DNA from: an uncultured Granulosicoccaceae bacterium
Lineage (GTDB): Bacteria; Pseudomonadota; Gammaproteobacteria; Granulosicoccales; Granulosicoccaceae
Assembly: GCA_937957915.1 (NCBI GenBank)
Contig: CALGNZ010000118.1
Location: 22,659 to 86,658, forward strand
Length of the DNA stretch: 64,000 nt
Direction: 5' to 3'
Within the stretch, counting starts at the first letter, position 1, and each line of letters starts with the position of its first letter. Below the pieces are notes generated by a model, which had not been told where the DNA came from, did not search any database, and worked only from the letters and a program-made list of their open reading frames with translations. This document shows, piece after piece, positions 46,301-54,949 of the stretch. The position numbers were made by a program, and so were the translations under genes.

Positions 46301-46804
46301 ACGTCCGCTAACACTGACACTGGTGCAAAAACCGACAATCAAGGTCTCACTGTATCAGCACTATCACCGCAAGCGATCGATACAAACTCCCAATCCTCAA
46401 CTAGTACGTCGGCAACAGGTAATGGCGAAACATCCACTGATGCCCCAACCGCCTTCAGTGGCGCTGATGATCTGGAGACCACGCTTGCGCTGGAAGCAAA
46501 AGATCAGCTGATCGAAGAGCTCAAAGCCCGTGTTGCGCAATTAGAAACACAGGGCAAAGAGAAAAATAATGCGGTAGCAAAGCAGGCCGACACGAGTGAC
46601 TATCAGCAACGACTGGAAGAAACGACCGAGGAGCTACACCTCAGCAATCAGAAAGTCGGCAAGCTCCAGTCAACCCTGCAAGCACTACAGTCACGTACCT
46701 CACATAGTCAGCTCACACAACCAGCGGCAACAAAATCCACTGCACACAACCGGGCGCTGCTGAGTTCCAAGGTACGGGTCCTGGACGTACGCTCAGTATC
46801 CTGA
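43388..46804 (+). CDS. Large membrane-anchored low-complexity protein with three LSAIRK-type motifs
   Basis: A 1138-residue protein I cannot assign. Residues about 8-32 form one membrane helix (IIVTAALLSLALCWWGLSHYV). About 35-120 is charged and helical with many Arg/Gln, and 120-1025 is Ser/Thr/Ala/Gln/Asn-rich and surely disordered. This part carries three copies of LSAIRK(L/F)LGG(Q/E) at residues 422, 583 and 774, each followed by degenerate repeats of about 160-190 residues, five QQxSD-type pentapeptides (795-819) and nine Thr-Gly pairs (951-968). Residues 1027-1115 form a coiled coil (KDQLIEELKARVAQLETQ). It may be a bacterial scaffold or tether. The unbroken 3.4-kb frame supports it being real. 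Confidence 0.8.
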   Translation: MQAVADNFPIIVTAALLSLALCWWGLSHYVIASRNLDQDQAENAESDESDSKASSNSQFASRQAVERQSQSRNRMLKRGTRISAELKSVAALQVQIRQRRQFEQNAHDTARSMRINNARLNINATMETPLVSAAVRGNKKQGLPVAVTESRSANQTASTTVDVTGKHNRVTNEKDTSVDSHLAGTDNTSGQTNTSVPTAATPTAAARDHDHNRARDNKPVAAQTPTTVTTSAATSAATNAAIETTTLNTTTTVAEKTTPLPGARPAMKARPEKIHHATTASSTKIASANNKAAERNRKKPGVGPAETSEPNTPKVAAYKMPKGFAGSAKSLNPLTEVKTRVSTAAASDSNFTNQNQATANADDTKQKSSIDTTVTTANTDGSAEVQNLQGANAPGITTQSAKIQNAPAQASDATIGIKTQSLSAIRKLLGGQKQGAPTEDSKAETNADQTAQAGASQPDEQKDQTHSQTSPAATGSKPFAQGSAAHADQANQTSSANDSKSTNSTQATPGSADTRNTIGTKQTAEPDTTAAHAGEKIATTLHATANSQTTGSAELQKPQGSNTKGTLTQESNTQDTGSGTQPLSAIRKFLGGQKPVAQKQGNTSDINADHSVHADTSQHTASQRTEKADETGSKSVTATPVALKGNPLAQQGPTADQDSTTAASDNRSASPNQGSPASTSTTGVDTDSAITRDARTEATKQTAEVEASSVRPDETTVNSNQSAANSLADSSTVAQQHQGANSQETKDQEARPQATGNTTGVTPDATKNARTNSLSAIRKFLGGENPAAAAEGTSQQRSDQQRSDQQGPNQHSFDQQSSNQQAGTDQHKEKPGLTQTDSQSVASAVPESKSPAQQIPASQTDQATTDSQHTDNKTAEGHEGHRPTDVNTASSLPVSGIPGHAKSPKDKGTSSSIGAADHNTGKYQTAAKQMSPQHEAQLQLKTADVRIDTATGTGTGTGTGTGTGTGTGKQDTSANTDTGAKTDNQGLTVSALSPQAIDTNSQSSTSTSATGNGETSTDAPTAFSGADDLETTLALEAKDQLIEELKARVAQLETQGKEKNNAVAKQADTSDYQQRLEETTEELHLSNQKVGKLQSTLQALQSRTSHSQLTQPAATKSTAHNRALLSSKVRVLDVRSVS
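45770..45844 (+). repeat. Five 15-base tandem repeats inside the low-complexity gene
   Basis: Units of 15 bases encode QQRSD, QQRSD, QQGPN, QHSFD and QQSSN. The first two are near identical and the rest have drifted. Because the unit is a multiple of three, copy-number change keeps the frame. Confidence 0.75.
46238..46291 (+). repeat. Hexanucleotide microsatellite (ACTGGC)9
   Basis: Nine perfect tandem copies of ACTGGC encode nine Thr-Gly pairs. Perfect identity at the DNA level points to recent slippage. The unit is in frame, so length changes alter the protein without breaking it. Confidence 0.9.
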
Positions 46805-47061
46805 AGCAGGTTTACAGTGTCTTAATAATCGAAACACGTCTGATGCTGCAGACAGGGAACAAACAGCATCACTATACATCAGTAGCCATGCAAGCATCGT
46901 TGTACGGGACCGACGCCCGACACCAGCTTTGAGCTTTTTTTGCCGTATCATCAGTACAGGTTCTGTTTCAGGTACCAGTCTTCCCGCTGCGTAGAGTTAA
47001 CCCTGACCCATATTTCTACAACGCACTGTGCTTTCCCGTGTAGGCCACCGAACAGTAAATC

Positions 47062-47988
47062 ATGCAACCAATTGTCTCGATCAAAAACCTCAGCAAAACC
47101 TATCAGTCAGGCCACAAGGCACTCAACAACATTAACCTTGATATATTCAAGGGAGAGATCATTGCGTTGCTGGGGCCAAACGGCGCCGGTAAGACGACGC
47201 TAATCTCCACCATCTGCGGTATCGTTACACCATCATCCGGCTCAATTACAGTGGATGGCTACGATACCGTTAAGCAGTATCGGCAAACCCGTGCAATCAT
47301 CGGACTGGTACCGCAGGAACTAACACTTGGCGCGTTTGACGCGGTTGCTAATACCATCGCCTTCAGTCGCGGCCTGCACGGAAAACCTGCAGACCCGGCG
47401 TATATAGATAAACTGTTGACGGATTTATCATTGCTGGATAAACGCGACAGCATGTTAATGACCTTGTCCGGCGGCATGAAAAGAAGGGTGCTTATTGGCA
47501 AAGCACTGGCTCATCGGCCGACGGTACTGTTCCTCGACGAACCTACCGCGGGCGTTGACGTCGAGCTGCGCAAGGACATGTGGAACCTCGTCAGGGAGTT
47601 ACGTGATTCCGGAGTCACCATTATACTCACCACACACTATATTGAAGAAGCAGAGAGCATCGCAGACAGAGTTGGCGTTATAAACAATGGTGAGCTACTG
47701 CTGGTTGAAGATAAAAGCACCCTGATGAACAAGCTTGGCAGCAAGCAGCTAACCATTGAATTACGCGAATCAATAAGCGGTATTCCGGAAACCCTGACAA
47801 AGTATGAGCTTGAACTGTCGGAAGACGGCACTACCCTGCTCTATCACTACGACACCCGACAAAGCCGCACAGGCATTACATCCTTAATGAAAGACATAAA
47901 CGCAGCGGGCCTTGTACTAAAGGACCTCCATACAAAACAGAGTTCTCTGGAGGACATTTTCGTCAACCTGCTGCAGGCTGAATCATGA
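47062..47988 (+). CDS. ABC-2 type exporter ATP-binding protein (YadG-like)
   Basis: ATPase of a two-gene ABC exporter, 308 residues. Walker A GPNGAGKT (38-45), Q-loop VPQELTLG, signature LSGGMKRR (135-142) and Walker [11 protein letters not shown] (155-164) are all intact. LSGGMKRR and the following GVDVELR resemble E. coli YadG and NodI. It overlaps the permease gene by four bases (ATGA). Substrates of this subfamily are mostly unknown. Confidence 0.92.
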   Translation: MQPIVSIKNLSKTYQSGHKALNNINLDIFKGEIIALLGPNGAGKTTLISTICGIVTPSSGSITVDGYDTVKQYRQTRAIIGLVPQELTLGAFDAVANTIAFSRGLHGKPADPAYIDKLLTDLSLLDKRDSMLMTLSGGMKRRVLIGKALAHRPTVLFLDEPTAGVDVELRKDMWNLVRELRDSGVTIILTTHYIEEAESIADRVGVINNGELLLVEDKSTLMNKLGSKQLTIELRESISGIPETLTKYELELSEDGTTLLYHYDTRQSRTGITSLMKDINAAGLVLKDLHTKQSSLEDIFVNLLQAES

Positions 47989-48746
47989 ACTGGTACGCTA
48001 TCGGGGTTATTTATAAACAAGAGATGCTGCGCACATGGAACACCATGCTGCAAAGCATTGCCTCACCGGTTATATCAACCTGCCTTTATTTCGTTGTATT
48101 CGGTGCCGCTATTGGCTCGAGAATCGAAACGGTCGGCAGCGTTTCATACGGGTCTTTTATTGTACCGGGGCTGATCATGTTGTCGTTGCTGACGCAGAGC
48201 ATTTCCAACGCATCTTTCGGCATATATTTTCCAAAGTTCACCGGTACAATCTACGAGATACTATCCGCACCCATTTCATTTCTTGAAGTTGTACTGGGAT
48301 ATGTTGGCGCAGCCGCCACAAAGTCGCTGATTATCGGCGCTATCATTCTTGCCACCGCCGGGTTTTTCGTTGAGCTAAACATTGCCCATCCCTTCTGGAT
48401 GCTGGCATTTCTAATACTGACCTGCATCACCTTCTCGCTGTTCGGTTTTATTATCGGGATTTGGGCAGACAGTTTTGAAAAACTGCAATTGATACCTCTG
48501 CTGGTCATTACGCCTTTGGTGTTTCTCGGTGGCAGCTTTTACTCAGTGGATATGCTGCCGCCGTTCTGGCAAAAAGTAACGCTGTTCAATCCGGTTTTAT
48601 ATTTGATTAGCGGATTTCGCTGGAGTTTTTTTGATGTCGCCGATGTAAGCGTTGGCATTAGCCTGGCGATGATAGTACTGTTCCTGACACTCTGTATTGC
48701 CATTGTCTGGTGGATGTTTAAAACCGGCTATAAGTTGCGGCAGTAG
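47985..48746 (+). CDS. ABC-2 type exporter permease (YadH/NodJ-like)
   Basis: A 253-residue membrane protein with six hydrophobic segments and the ABC-2 permease pattern: an N-terminal amphipathic helix ([23 protein letters not shown]), a central HFLG-type region [16 protein letters not shown] (here [11 protein letters not shown]), and [22 protein letters not shown] before the last helix. It is translationally coupled to the ATPase gene. With it, it forms a complete half-dimer pair. Confidence 0.92.
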   Translation: MNWYAIGVIYKQEMLRTWNTMLQSIASPVISTCLYFVVFGAAIGSRIETVGSVSYGSFIVPGLIMLSLLTQSISNASFGIYFPKFTGTIYEILSAPISFLEVVLGYVGAAATKSLIIGAIILATAGFFVELNIAHPFWMLAFLILTCITFSLFGFIIGIWADSFEKLQLIPLLVITPLVFLGGSFYSVDMLPPFWQKVTLFNPVLYLISGFRWSFFDVADVSVGISLAMIVLFLTLCIAIVWWMFKTGYKLRQ

Positions 48747-48779
48747 CCAGCGATGTCTCTTAGAAAAGGAAACTAACCA

Positions 48780-49565
48780 GTGAGCACTCTCAACGATTCA
48801 ACGATTACCGATAAACCGATTGATGCGGCAACTGTCATCCTGCTTCGTGAATCAAGTCATGCGCCTATTGAAGTGCTTCTGCTATGCCGTGGCAACAGCA
48901 AAACTGTTATGAACAACGCCTGGGTTTTCCCTGGTGGTAAAAAAGACTCTGCGGATGCAGACAACAGCGCCCGGATTATTCAAAGCCTTGGCGAGGCCCC
49001 GGAAACCCTGTTAAACGAATCCGAACTCAGCAGCCAGGATGCTGCATCACTCTATGCTGCAGCCTGTCGTGAAACACAGGAAGAAACCGGCGTTCTACTC
49101 GAACCAACTGCACTCGTGCCTTGGTCAAGGTGGATCACACCGAATGAACCATCTATGATGAAAAAGCGTTTTGACGCACGATTTTTTATCGCACCGATGC
49201 CGCTTTCGCAGGTTGCCACTCACGATGGCGTAGAGGCCACTGACAGCAAGTGGCTTACGCCACAGTCAGCACTGCAAGACTATGTCGATGAAAAAATTAC
49301 GTTGGCACCGCCGCAAATTATGAGCCTTGCCGCACTGGCTCGCTTTAACAGTATCGAGGAGTGTATTCGGCACAGCAAAGGCATCAGACCTCCATGCATA
49401 CAACCTGGTGTTCTGAAGAGCGACGATGGCACCAGAGTGCTCACCTACCCGGGAGATCCTGAGCATTCGGTGAGTGAACGACGCTTGCCCGGACCAACGC
49501 GTCTGGTCTGGAGCGGTGCCCATTTCGAGCCCGAAAATGGCTACGACAGTTTTTTTGTCGACTAG
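48780..49565 (+). CDS. Nudix hydrolase, NUDT19-like
   Basis: A 261-residue hydrolase starting at GTG. The Nudix box is split: WVFPGGKKDSADAD near residues 43-56 and AACRETQEETGVLL near 97-110 are separated by about 35 extra residues. This long insertion between the glycine and the REXXEE part is a mark of the NUDT19/RP2 group, some of which hydrolyse CoA or acyl-CoA. The metal-binding E residues (RETQEE) are present. It follows the ABC exporter by 33 bases, but no functional link is evident. Confidence 0.87.
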   Translation: MSTLNDSTITDKPIDAATVILLRESSHAPIEVLLLCRGNSKTVMNNAWVFPGGKKDSADADNSARIIQSLGEAPETLLNESELSSQDAASLYAAACRETQEETGVLLEPTALVPWSRWITPNEPSMMKKRFDARFFIAPMPLSQVATHDGVEATDSKWLTPQSALQDYVDEKITLAPPQIMSLAALARFNSIEECIRHSKGIRPPCIQPGVLKSDDGTRVLTYPGDPEHSVSERRLPGPTRLVWSGAHFEPENGYDSFFVD

Positions 49566-49927
49566 ATCGAAGAAAGTCGACCCGTTATTGATTGTCGAGA
49601 TGACAAGACAGCTGAGCAGGCTCGAGGGTCATTCAGAGCGTTAGTGCGGTGCTGGCACGTTTCGGCTATCCAATGGTTTTCGGTTTAAGCCGTCTAATAA
49701 TTTTGATCCGAAATTTGGCCAGCACCACGGGCGCTTCTACAGCAAGTTTCGGGCAAGGTCCGTTATACCGACCCACTTTTTTCTCGAAACCGGGAGCACA
49801 AGCAACTGGCAAATGCCAGCCCGGAAGGTGCAAGCTACTCATGCAGAAGCAAATATCAACATTTGAGATTGCGATAGCGCCTGCAGCGACGTACCCTTTA
49901 GGTTTTTGACAGCTTCGAGCAATTGCA
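49566..49927. other. Intergenic region without a convincing gene
   Basis: In these 362 bases there are overlapping open frames on both strands (plus 49649-49909 and minus 49666-49986), but neither has a ribosome site, a recognisable domain or natural-looking composition, and the minus one would overlap the yaaA start. I see no clear promoter or terminator. Confidence 0.5.
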
Positions 49928-50704
49928 ATGTTGATACTGGTGTCACCAGCGAAGACCCTTGATTTCGACACTCCCCCACTGACCACAGAAAACAGCCAGC
50001 CTGCTTTTTTGTCAGATTCTCAGGAATTGATTAATCAGCTAAGAAAGATGCCAGCCCCCAAGGTTGGTAAGCTCATGAAAATCAGTGACAAGCTCGCACA
50101 ACTAAACGCTGATCGATATAGAACCTGGAAGCTGCCACTAACACCTGAAAACTCGAAACAGTGCCTGTTCGCATTTCAGGGTGATGTCTACATTGGCCTC
50201 GATGCGTCGACCCTGAAAAAAACTGACATCAACTTCGCACAAAAACACCTGCGAATTTTAAGTGGCCTGTACGGCGTATTGCGCCCGCTCGACCTGATAC
50301 TGCCCTATCGGCTTGAGATGGGAACCCGACTTGCCAACCAGCGCGGGCAAAATCTGTATCACTTTTGGGGCGACAATATCACCGACTCAATTAACGATGA
50401 GCTGAAAAGCCGCAGAAAACCACTGGTCGTCAATCTGGCGTCGAACGAGTACTTCAAAGTGGTCAACCCGCACAAATTGAATGCAGAATTAGTCAGCCCG
50501 GTTTTCCGCGACAAGAAAAACGGTGAATACAAACTGATTTCATTTTTTGCCAAGAAGGCTCGCGGCATGATGTCGAGGTATATCATAGACAATCGCATCA
50601 AAAGCGCCGAAGATCTAAAGGGCTTTAATGTAGCGGGTTATAAGTACAGCAAAAAGTATTCAACAGAAAACGAACCGGTTTTCACCAGAGATAACCCCGC
50701 TTAG
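49928..50704 (+). CDS. yaaA: Peroxide stress protein YaaA
   Basis: A 258-residue DUF328/YaaA protein. The family start MLILVSPAKTLDFDTPP is exact, and LRILSGLYGVLRPLDLILPYRLEMGT and NLASNEYFKVV are the YaaA signatures. In E. coli YaaA lowers free iron and limits hydrogen peroxide damage, and binds DNA. The neighbours (Nudix gene upstream, TPP enzyme downstream) give no added context. Confidence 0.95.
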   Translation: MLILVSPAKTLDFDTPPLTTENSQPAFLSDSQELINQLRKMPAPKVGKLMKISDKLAQLNADRYRTWKLPLTPENSKQCLFAFQGDVYIGLDASTLKKTDINFAQKHLRILSGLYGVLRPLDLILPYRLEMGTRLANQRGQNLYHFWGDNITDSINDELKSRRKPLVVNLASNEYFKVVNPHKLNAELVSPVFRDKKNGEYKLISFFAKKARGMMSRYIIDNRIKSAEDLKGFNVAGYKYSKKYSTENEPVFTRDNPA

Positions 50705-50825
50705 CAAGCGCTGGTCACAGTAGTCACCGGACACCTGGCAACTGCTAAGCACTACCTTGAAAACCAGTGGGTAACACTGGTTTCCCGCAGTATTACAAAG
50801 TAGTTGTCCACTAGAGGCATAACCG

Positions 50826-52424
50826 TTGAATTCAAAATCCAATACCATCAATGGCGCAGAGAGCCTGGTACACGCACTCATCGATTCTGGCATCGAAGTG
50901 TGTTTTTCAAACCCCGGCACCTCTGAAATGCACTTTGTGGCGGCACTCGACAAGATAGCCGGCATGCGTTGTGTGCTGGGGCTGTTTGAAGGTGTGGTCA
51001 CAGGTGCCGCCGATGGCTACTGGCGCATGAAAGACAAACCTGCCGCGACCTTGCTGCATCTGGGGCCAGGCCTTGGCAACGGACTGGCCAATCTGCACAA
51101 CGCCAAAAAGGCACAAAGCGGCATTGTGAATATCATTGGTGAACATGCTACCTACCATATCGAGCACGACGCTCCCCTGACAGCAGATATCGAAGGCATA
51201 GCCCGTCCCGTGTCACACTGGGTAAAAACCAGTAAGTCCTCAAGTGAAGTAGCCGGGCACTGCGTCGAAGCCATTAACGCTGCCTGCACCTACCCCGGGC
51301 AAATCGCCAGTCTCATATTGCCTGCAAATACAGCCTGGGATACCGCTGACTCGACAGACGACCGAGCCGACACGCCGACCGCTCAGGCGCAACTGGGCAA
51401 CGCACCACAGGTAACAGACGACAATATCGAAAACATCGCCAGTATTCTAAAAAGTGGTGAACCGACAGCGTTCATCATCACCGGCCATGCCCTTCGAGAA
51501 GCCTCACTGGCTACTGCTAACAAGATAGCCACCGCCCATGGTGCAGTGTTACTGGCTCAAACTTCCAATGCGAGGCTGGAGCGAGGCGCAGGCAGAGTTG
51601 CCATTGAAAGCGTGCCGTATCCGGTTGACGCCGCCGTCAAACGGCTTGCAGGTTTTAAACACCTGATTTGTGTTGGTGCAAAAGCACCGGTGGCATTTTT
51701 CGCCTACCCCGACAAACCCAGCACGCTGTGGCCTGATGACGCCACTGTGCATGTGTTGTCACATCCGCACGAAGACAGCGTCGCTGCACTTACAGCACTG
51801 GCGGAAAGACTACAAGTTGCCAACAACAAACCACAACTGCAGGCGGCAAGTGTGCCTGCATTACCCGGTGCCTGCGCCCTTGATAGCACCGTCATTGCAC
51901 AAATTGTCGCCAACCTGATTCCGGACAACGCTATTGTCGTCGATGAAGGAATAACCACATCACGAGACATCGCAATACCCACCGCCGGATCTGCCCCGCA
52001 TGACTGGCTGCAGATTTGTGGTGGCAGCATCGGTATCGGATTCCCCATGGCTATCGGTGCCGCTGTTGCCTGCCCTGACCGCAAGGTAGTTGCCCTGCAA
52101 GCTGACGGAAGTGGCATGTACACCTTGCAGGGATTGTGGACACAGGCAAGAGAAAACCTGGATGTTACAACTATCGTACTATCCAACCGAGCCTACGCAA
52201 TTTTGAAATACGAGCTGCGTAACGTTGGCGCAATCTCCGGAGAAGAAGCTGGTACAACCGCAAACGATATGATGGAACTCAATCGGCCTGAGCTCGACTG
52301 GGTCAGCCTGGCGCGTGGAATGGGTGTCGAGGCCACCAGAGTTACCGACAGTACCGGCCTGATCAAACAGCTGCGCGCAGGGCTGGCATCCGAAGGTCCT
52401 TATCTCATTGAGGCCGTATTCTAG
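50826..52424 (+). CDS. Thiamine-pyrophosphate-dependent decarboxylase (acetolactate-synthase-like family)
   Basis: A 532-residue TPP enzyme beginning at a TTG. The Pyr domain has the activating Glu (E55 in LGLFEGVVTGAADGY) and the PP domain the TPP/metal loop ADGSG (426-430) with N454 at the end; the first residue of the usual GDG is Ala. NGAESLVHALIDSGIEVCFSNPGTSEMHFV places it in a clade usually annotated as acetolactate synthase large subunit, without a small subunit. The next genes are an AruH-like arginine transaminase and a guanidinobutyrase, so the likely job is decarboxylating 2-ketoarginine. Its N-terminus is not that of the Pseudomonas AruI family as I know it. Confidence 0.72.
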   Translation: MNSKSNTINGAESLVHALIDSGIEVCFSNPGTSEMHFVAALDKIAGMRCVLGLFEGVVTGAADGYWRMKDKPAATLLHLGPGLGNGLANLHNAKKAQSGIVNIIGEHATYHIEHDAPLTADIEGIARPVSHWVKTSKSSSEVAGHCVEAINAACTYPGQIASLILPANTAWDTADSTDDRADTPTAQAQLGNAPQVTDDNIENIASILKSGEPTAFIITGHALREASLATANKIATAHGAVLLAQTSNARLERGAGRVAIESVPYPVDAAVKRLAGFKHLICVGAKAPVAFFAYPDKPSTLWPDDATVHVLSHPHEDSVAALTALAERLQVANNKPQLQAASVPALPGACALDSTVIAQIVANLIPDNAIVVDEGITTSRDIAIPTAGSAPHDWLQICGGSIGIGFPMAIGAAVACPDRKVVALQADGSGMYTLQGLWTQARENLDVTTIVLSNRAYAILKYELRNVGAISGEEAGTTANDMMELNRPELDWVSLARGMGVEATRVTDSTGLIKQLRAGLASEGPYLIEAVF

Positions 52425-52486
52425 ACCTCATTTATTTGTAACCAACACCTGCAGCGCAACCTCAGGCAGCGCATAGACAGGCTAAG

Positions 52487-52508
52487 ACGCGGGCGCTAAA
52501 ACCCGCGT
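52487..52508. repeat. Hairpin between the TPP enzyme and the transaminase genes
   Basis: ACGCGGG (52487-52493) and CCCGCGT (52502-52508) pair perfectly around an 8-base loop in the 116-base gap. No U-run follows. It may tune expression between the two genes. Confidence 0.4.
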
Positions 52509-52540
52509 ACTACAGAACCAGGAAAACAGCTGAACAACCT

Positions 52541-53710
52541 ATGAAACTATCTACACTGGTCGATCGAATCAGCGGGGAAGGCGCCGAAGCCTGGGACATT
52601 CACACAAAAGCGCAGCAGGCCGCTGCTGCCGGCAAAGATGTTATCGTACTGAGCATTGGTGACCCTGACTTCCCGACGCCAGCACCAATTATCGAATCTG
52701 CCGTAAATGCATTGCATGCCGGTGACACCCACTACGCAGCAGTCGCCGGCCGCGATAAATTACGCGATGCTGTAGCAAATGATTTCGCAAAACGCTCAGG
52801 TACACCATGCCAGCGCAACAATGTTTTTATCTTTGCCGGCACCCAAAATGCCTTACTGGCAGCGAGCCTGTGTGTGCTAGAGCACGGTGACGAGGTAATA
52901 GCACTTGAACCAATGTATGTAAGCTACGAAGCATCACTGCAAATCGGTGGTGCGACACTTGTGCGTGTAGCGCAACCGGCGGACGAGAACTTCCGCCCTA
53001 ATATCAAACGCATCGCTGACGCAATCACACCTGCCACGCGTGCAATAGTTATAACAACACCAAACAACCCGACCGGTGTTGTGATGCGTACAGACGAGCT
53101 TCAAAGTATTGCTGACCTGGCTATAGAACACGATCTGTGGGTTATCTCTGACGAGGTGTACGCCGATATTATTTTTACTGGCACCCATCAATCCATAGCC
53201 TCAATACCGGGTATGGCAGACCGCACCATTATTGTTAGCAGCCTGTCTAAGTCGCATGCCATGACCGGCTGGCGAATCGGCTGGACCATCGCTCCCGAAC
53301 TACTAACACCTCACTTCGACAACCTCGCCCTGTGCATGCTGTACGGATTGCCCGGTTTTGTACAGGAGGCTGCCGCTACCGCGCTAACAGACCAGCGCAA
53401 TGCCAGTAAGGACATGTGCGAAATTTACCAGCGCAGGTGCGATGTAGTATGCGCAGAACTGGCAAAAGCCAATCGCCTGGTTGTACTAAAGCCCGAAGCT
53501 GCTATGTATGTAATGGTTGATGTACGCGGCTATGGCATGGACAGCGCAGAGTTTTGTCGAGCGCTTTACGATAACACCGGGGTATCAGTGCTGGACGCCG
53601 GTGCATTTGGACAGAGCGCTCGTGGCTGGGTTCGCATTTGTTTTACCATTAGCGAGCAGCAACTGATCGAAGGCTGTCGACGTATCACTGAATTTCTGCG
53701 TACGCGTTAG
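52541..53710 (+). CDS. aruH: AruH-like arginine:pyruvate transaminase (class I/II aminotransferase)
   Basis: A 389-residue PLP enzyme that in Pseudomonas moves the amino group of L-arginine to pyruvate, giving 2-ketoarginine and alanine. The family parts are HYAAVAGRDKLRDA, PNNPTG (174-179), SDEVYADI (203-210) and the PLP lysine K237 in SLSKSHAMTGWRIGW. The opening LVDRISGEGAEAWDIH and the central ISDEVY...SLSKSHAMTGWR, NLALCMLYGLPGFVQ stretches match my memory of PA4976 AruH closely. It lies upstream of gbuA by 37 bases and downstream of the TPP enzyme, as expected for an arginine transaminase pathway operon. Confidence 0.8.
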   Translation: MKLSTLVDRISGEGAEAWDIHTKAQQAAAAGKDVIVLSIGDPDFPTPAPIIESAVNALHAGDTHYAAVAGRDKLRDAVANDFAKRSGTPCQRNNVFIFAGTQNALLAASLCVLEHGDEVIALEPMYVSYEASLQIGGATLVRVAQPADENFRPNIKRIADAITPATRAIVITTPNNPTGVVMRTDELQSIADLAIEHDLWVISDEVYADIIFTGTHQSIASIPGMADRTIIVSSLSKSHAMTGWRIGWTIAPELLTPHFDNLALCMLYGLPGFVQEAAATALTDQRNASKDMCEIYQRRCDVVCAELAKANRLVVLKPEAAMYVMVDVRGYGMDSAEFCRALYDNTGVSVLDAGAFGQSARGWVRICFTISEQQLIEGCRRITEFLRTR

Positions 53711-53747
53711 CCTCTCAACCCCGTTGAGTCATCGGAGGAGCAACCAC

Positions 53748-54683
53748 ATGACAAAACAATACAATCAACCGCTTGGCGGTAACGAACTGGCGCGGTTCAG
53801 CGGCCCGGCAACCATGATGCGACTGCCCAGCCAGGCAACTGCCGAAGGCCTGGACGCCTGCTTTGTGGGTATTCCTATGGATATTGGCACGTCCAACCGA
53901 TCAGGCACACGCCATGGCCCGCGCGAAATTCGCGCAGAGAGCTGCATGTTGCGCCCCTATAACATGGCCACCGGAGCGGCACCTTTTGAAAGACTACAGG
54001 TGGCTGACATTGGCGATGTTCCAGTCAACACGTTCGACTTAAAAAAGACCGTTGATATCATCACCGAAAGCTACAAAGATATTTTGCAGCACGATTGCAT
54101 ACCGTTAACTCTGGGGGGTGATCACACGCTGACCTACCCCATCCTGCGCGCCATGAAAGAAAAGCATGGCCCGGTTGCACTGCTGCACATAGATGCTCAC
54201 GCAGACATCAATGATGAAATGTTTGGCGAAAAAATAGCCCATGGCACGCCATTCAGACGCGCAGTTGACGACGGTTTACTGTTAAACGATAAAGTCTTTC
54301 AGATCGGCCTGCGCGGCACCGGCTACTCCCCGGAAGATTTTAACTGGTCACGCGATCAGGGCTTTACCGTAATACCTGCGGAAGACTGCTGGCATAAATC
54401 GCTGACCCCGCTAATGGCCGATGTACGAAAAAAGATAGGAGATGCGCCGGTCTATCTGACCTACGATATCGACAGCCTTGATCCGGCATTTGCTCCAGGT
54501 ACCGGCACTGTTGAAATCGGCGGATTAACCATCTGGCAGGCGCTCGAAATCATTCGCGGCAGTGCCGGGTTAAACATTGTCGGTGCTGATCTGGTCGAAG
54601 TTTCTCCACCATATGACCTCAGTGGCAACACAGCACTGGTTGGCGCTAACCTGCTTTATGAAATGTTGTGTGTATTGCCCTGA
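53748..54683 (+). CDS. gbuA: Guanidinobutyrase (GbuA-like ureohydrolase)
   Basis: Hydrolyses 4-guanidinobutyrate to 4-aminobutyrate and urea. From the ATG at 53748 (GGAGG about nine bases ahead) it has 311 residues. The binuclear Mn site is complete: H126 in GGDHTLTYP, D149/H151/D153 in DAHAD and D240/D242 in YDIDSLDP. The N-terminus QPLGGNELARFSGPATMMRLP and the YNMATGAAPF stretch match Pseudomonas GbuA rather than agmatinase. Met158 in NDEMFGEKIAHG is at the place of the methionine reported to favour guanidinobutyrate over guanidinopropionate. Third gene of the arginine operon. Confidence 0.85.
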   Translation: MTKQYNQPLGGNELARFSGPATMMRLPSQATAEGLDACFVGIPMDIGTSNRSGTRHGPREIRAESCMLRPYNMATGAAPFERLQVADIGDVPVNTFDLKKTVDIITESYKDILQHDCIPLTLGGDHTLTYPILRAMKEKHGPVALLHIDAHADINDEMFGEKIAHGTPFRRAVDDGLLLNDKVFQIGLRGTGYSPEDFNWSRDQGFTVIPAEDCWHKSLTPLMADVRKKIGDAPVYLTYDIDSLDPAFAPGTGTVEIGGLTIWQALEIIRGSAGLNIVGADLVEVSPPYDLSGNTALVGANLLYEMLCVLP

Positions 54684-54949
54684 CCGCAATACCCCAATTT
54701 GATGAACTCACCTAACCGCCAGACAGCATCCGGACACCACCAACTACATAGACGCTCTGCTCAGGGCGTTCGAGCATCAAACAGCTGTAAGGCAAAAAAA
54801 CTTAACTAAAACATAAGGGCGCCCTCAACCCTCGTTATTAACATCAAGATCTCCCACACACTGCCGATGCCCTTCCTACCAAAAAAAGGCCAAGTCAGAA
54901 ACTCTCTGACTTCTTTGCCAGGGTTTTACGCTTCTCTGCCGAGTGATCT

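Noticed and set aside
49649..49986. Overlapping plus and minus frames before yaaA
   Set aside because: Neither has a ribosome site or recognisable domain, and the minus frame runs into the yaaA start.
50826..52424. Assignment of the TPP enzyme as AruI or as acetolactate synthase proper
   Set aside because: The N-terminal signature is not that of AruI, and there is no small regulatory subunit or ilv context for acetolactate synthase; I kept a family-level call.
54884..54912. Terminator on the minus strand: stem AAGTCAG/CTGACTT then seven U
   Set aside because: Four unpaired bases lie between stem and U-run and no minus-strand gene ends here, so it may be chance or stop antisense RNA from the deaminase gene.
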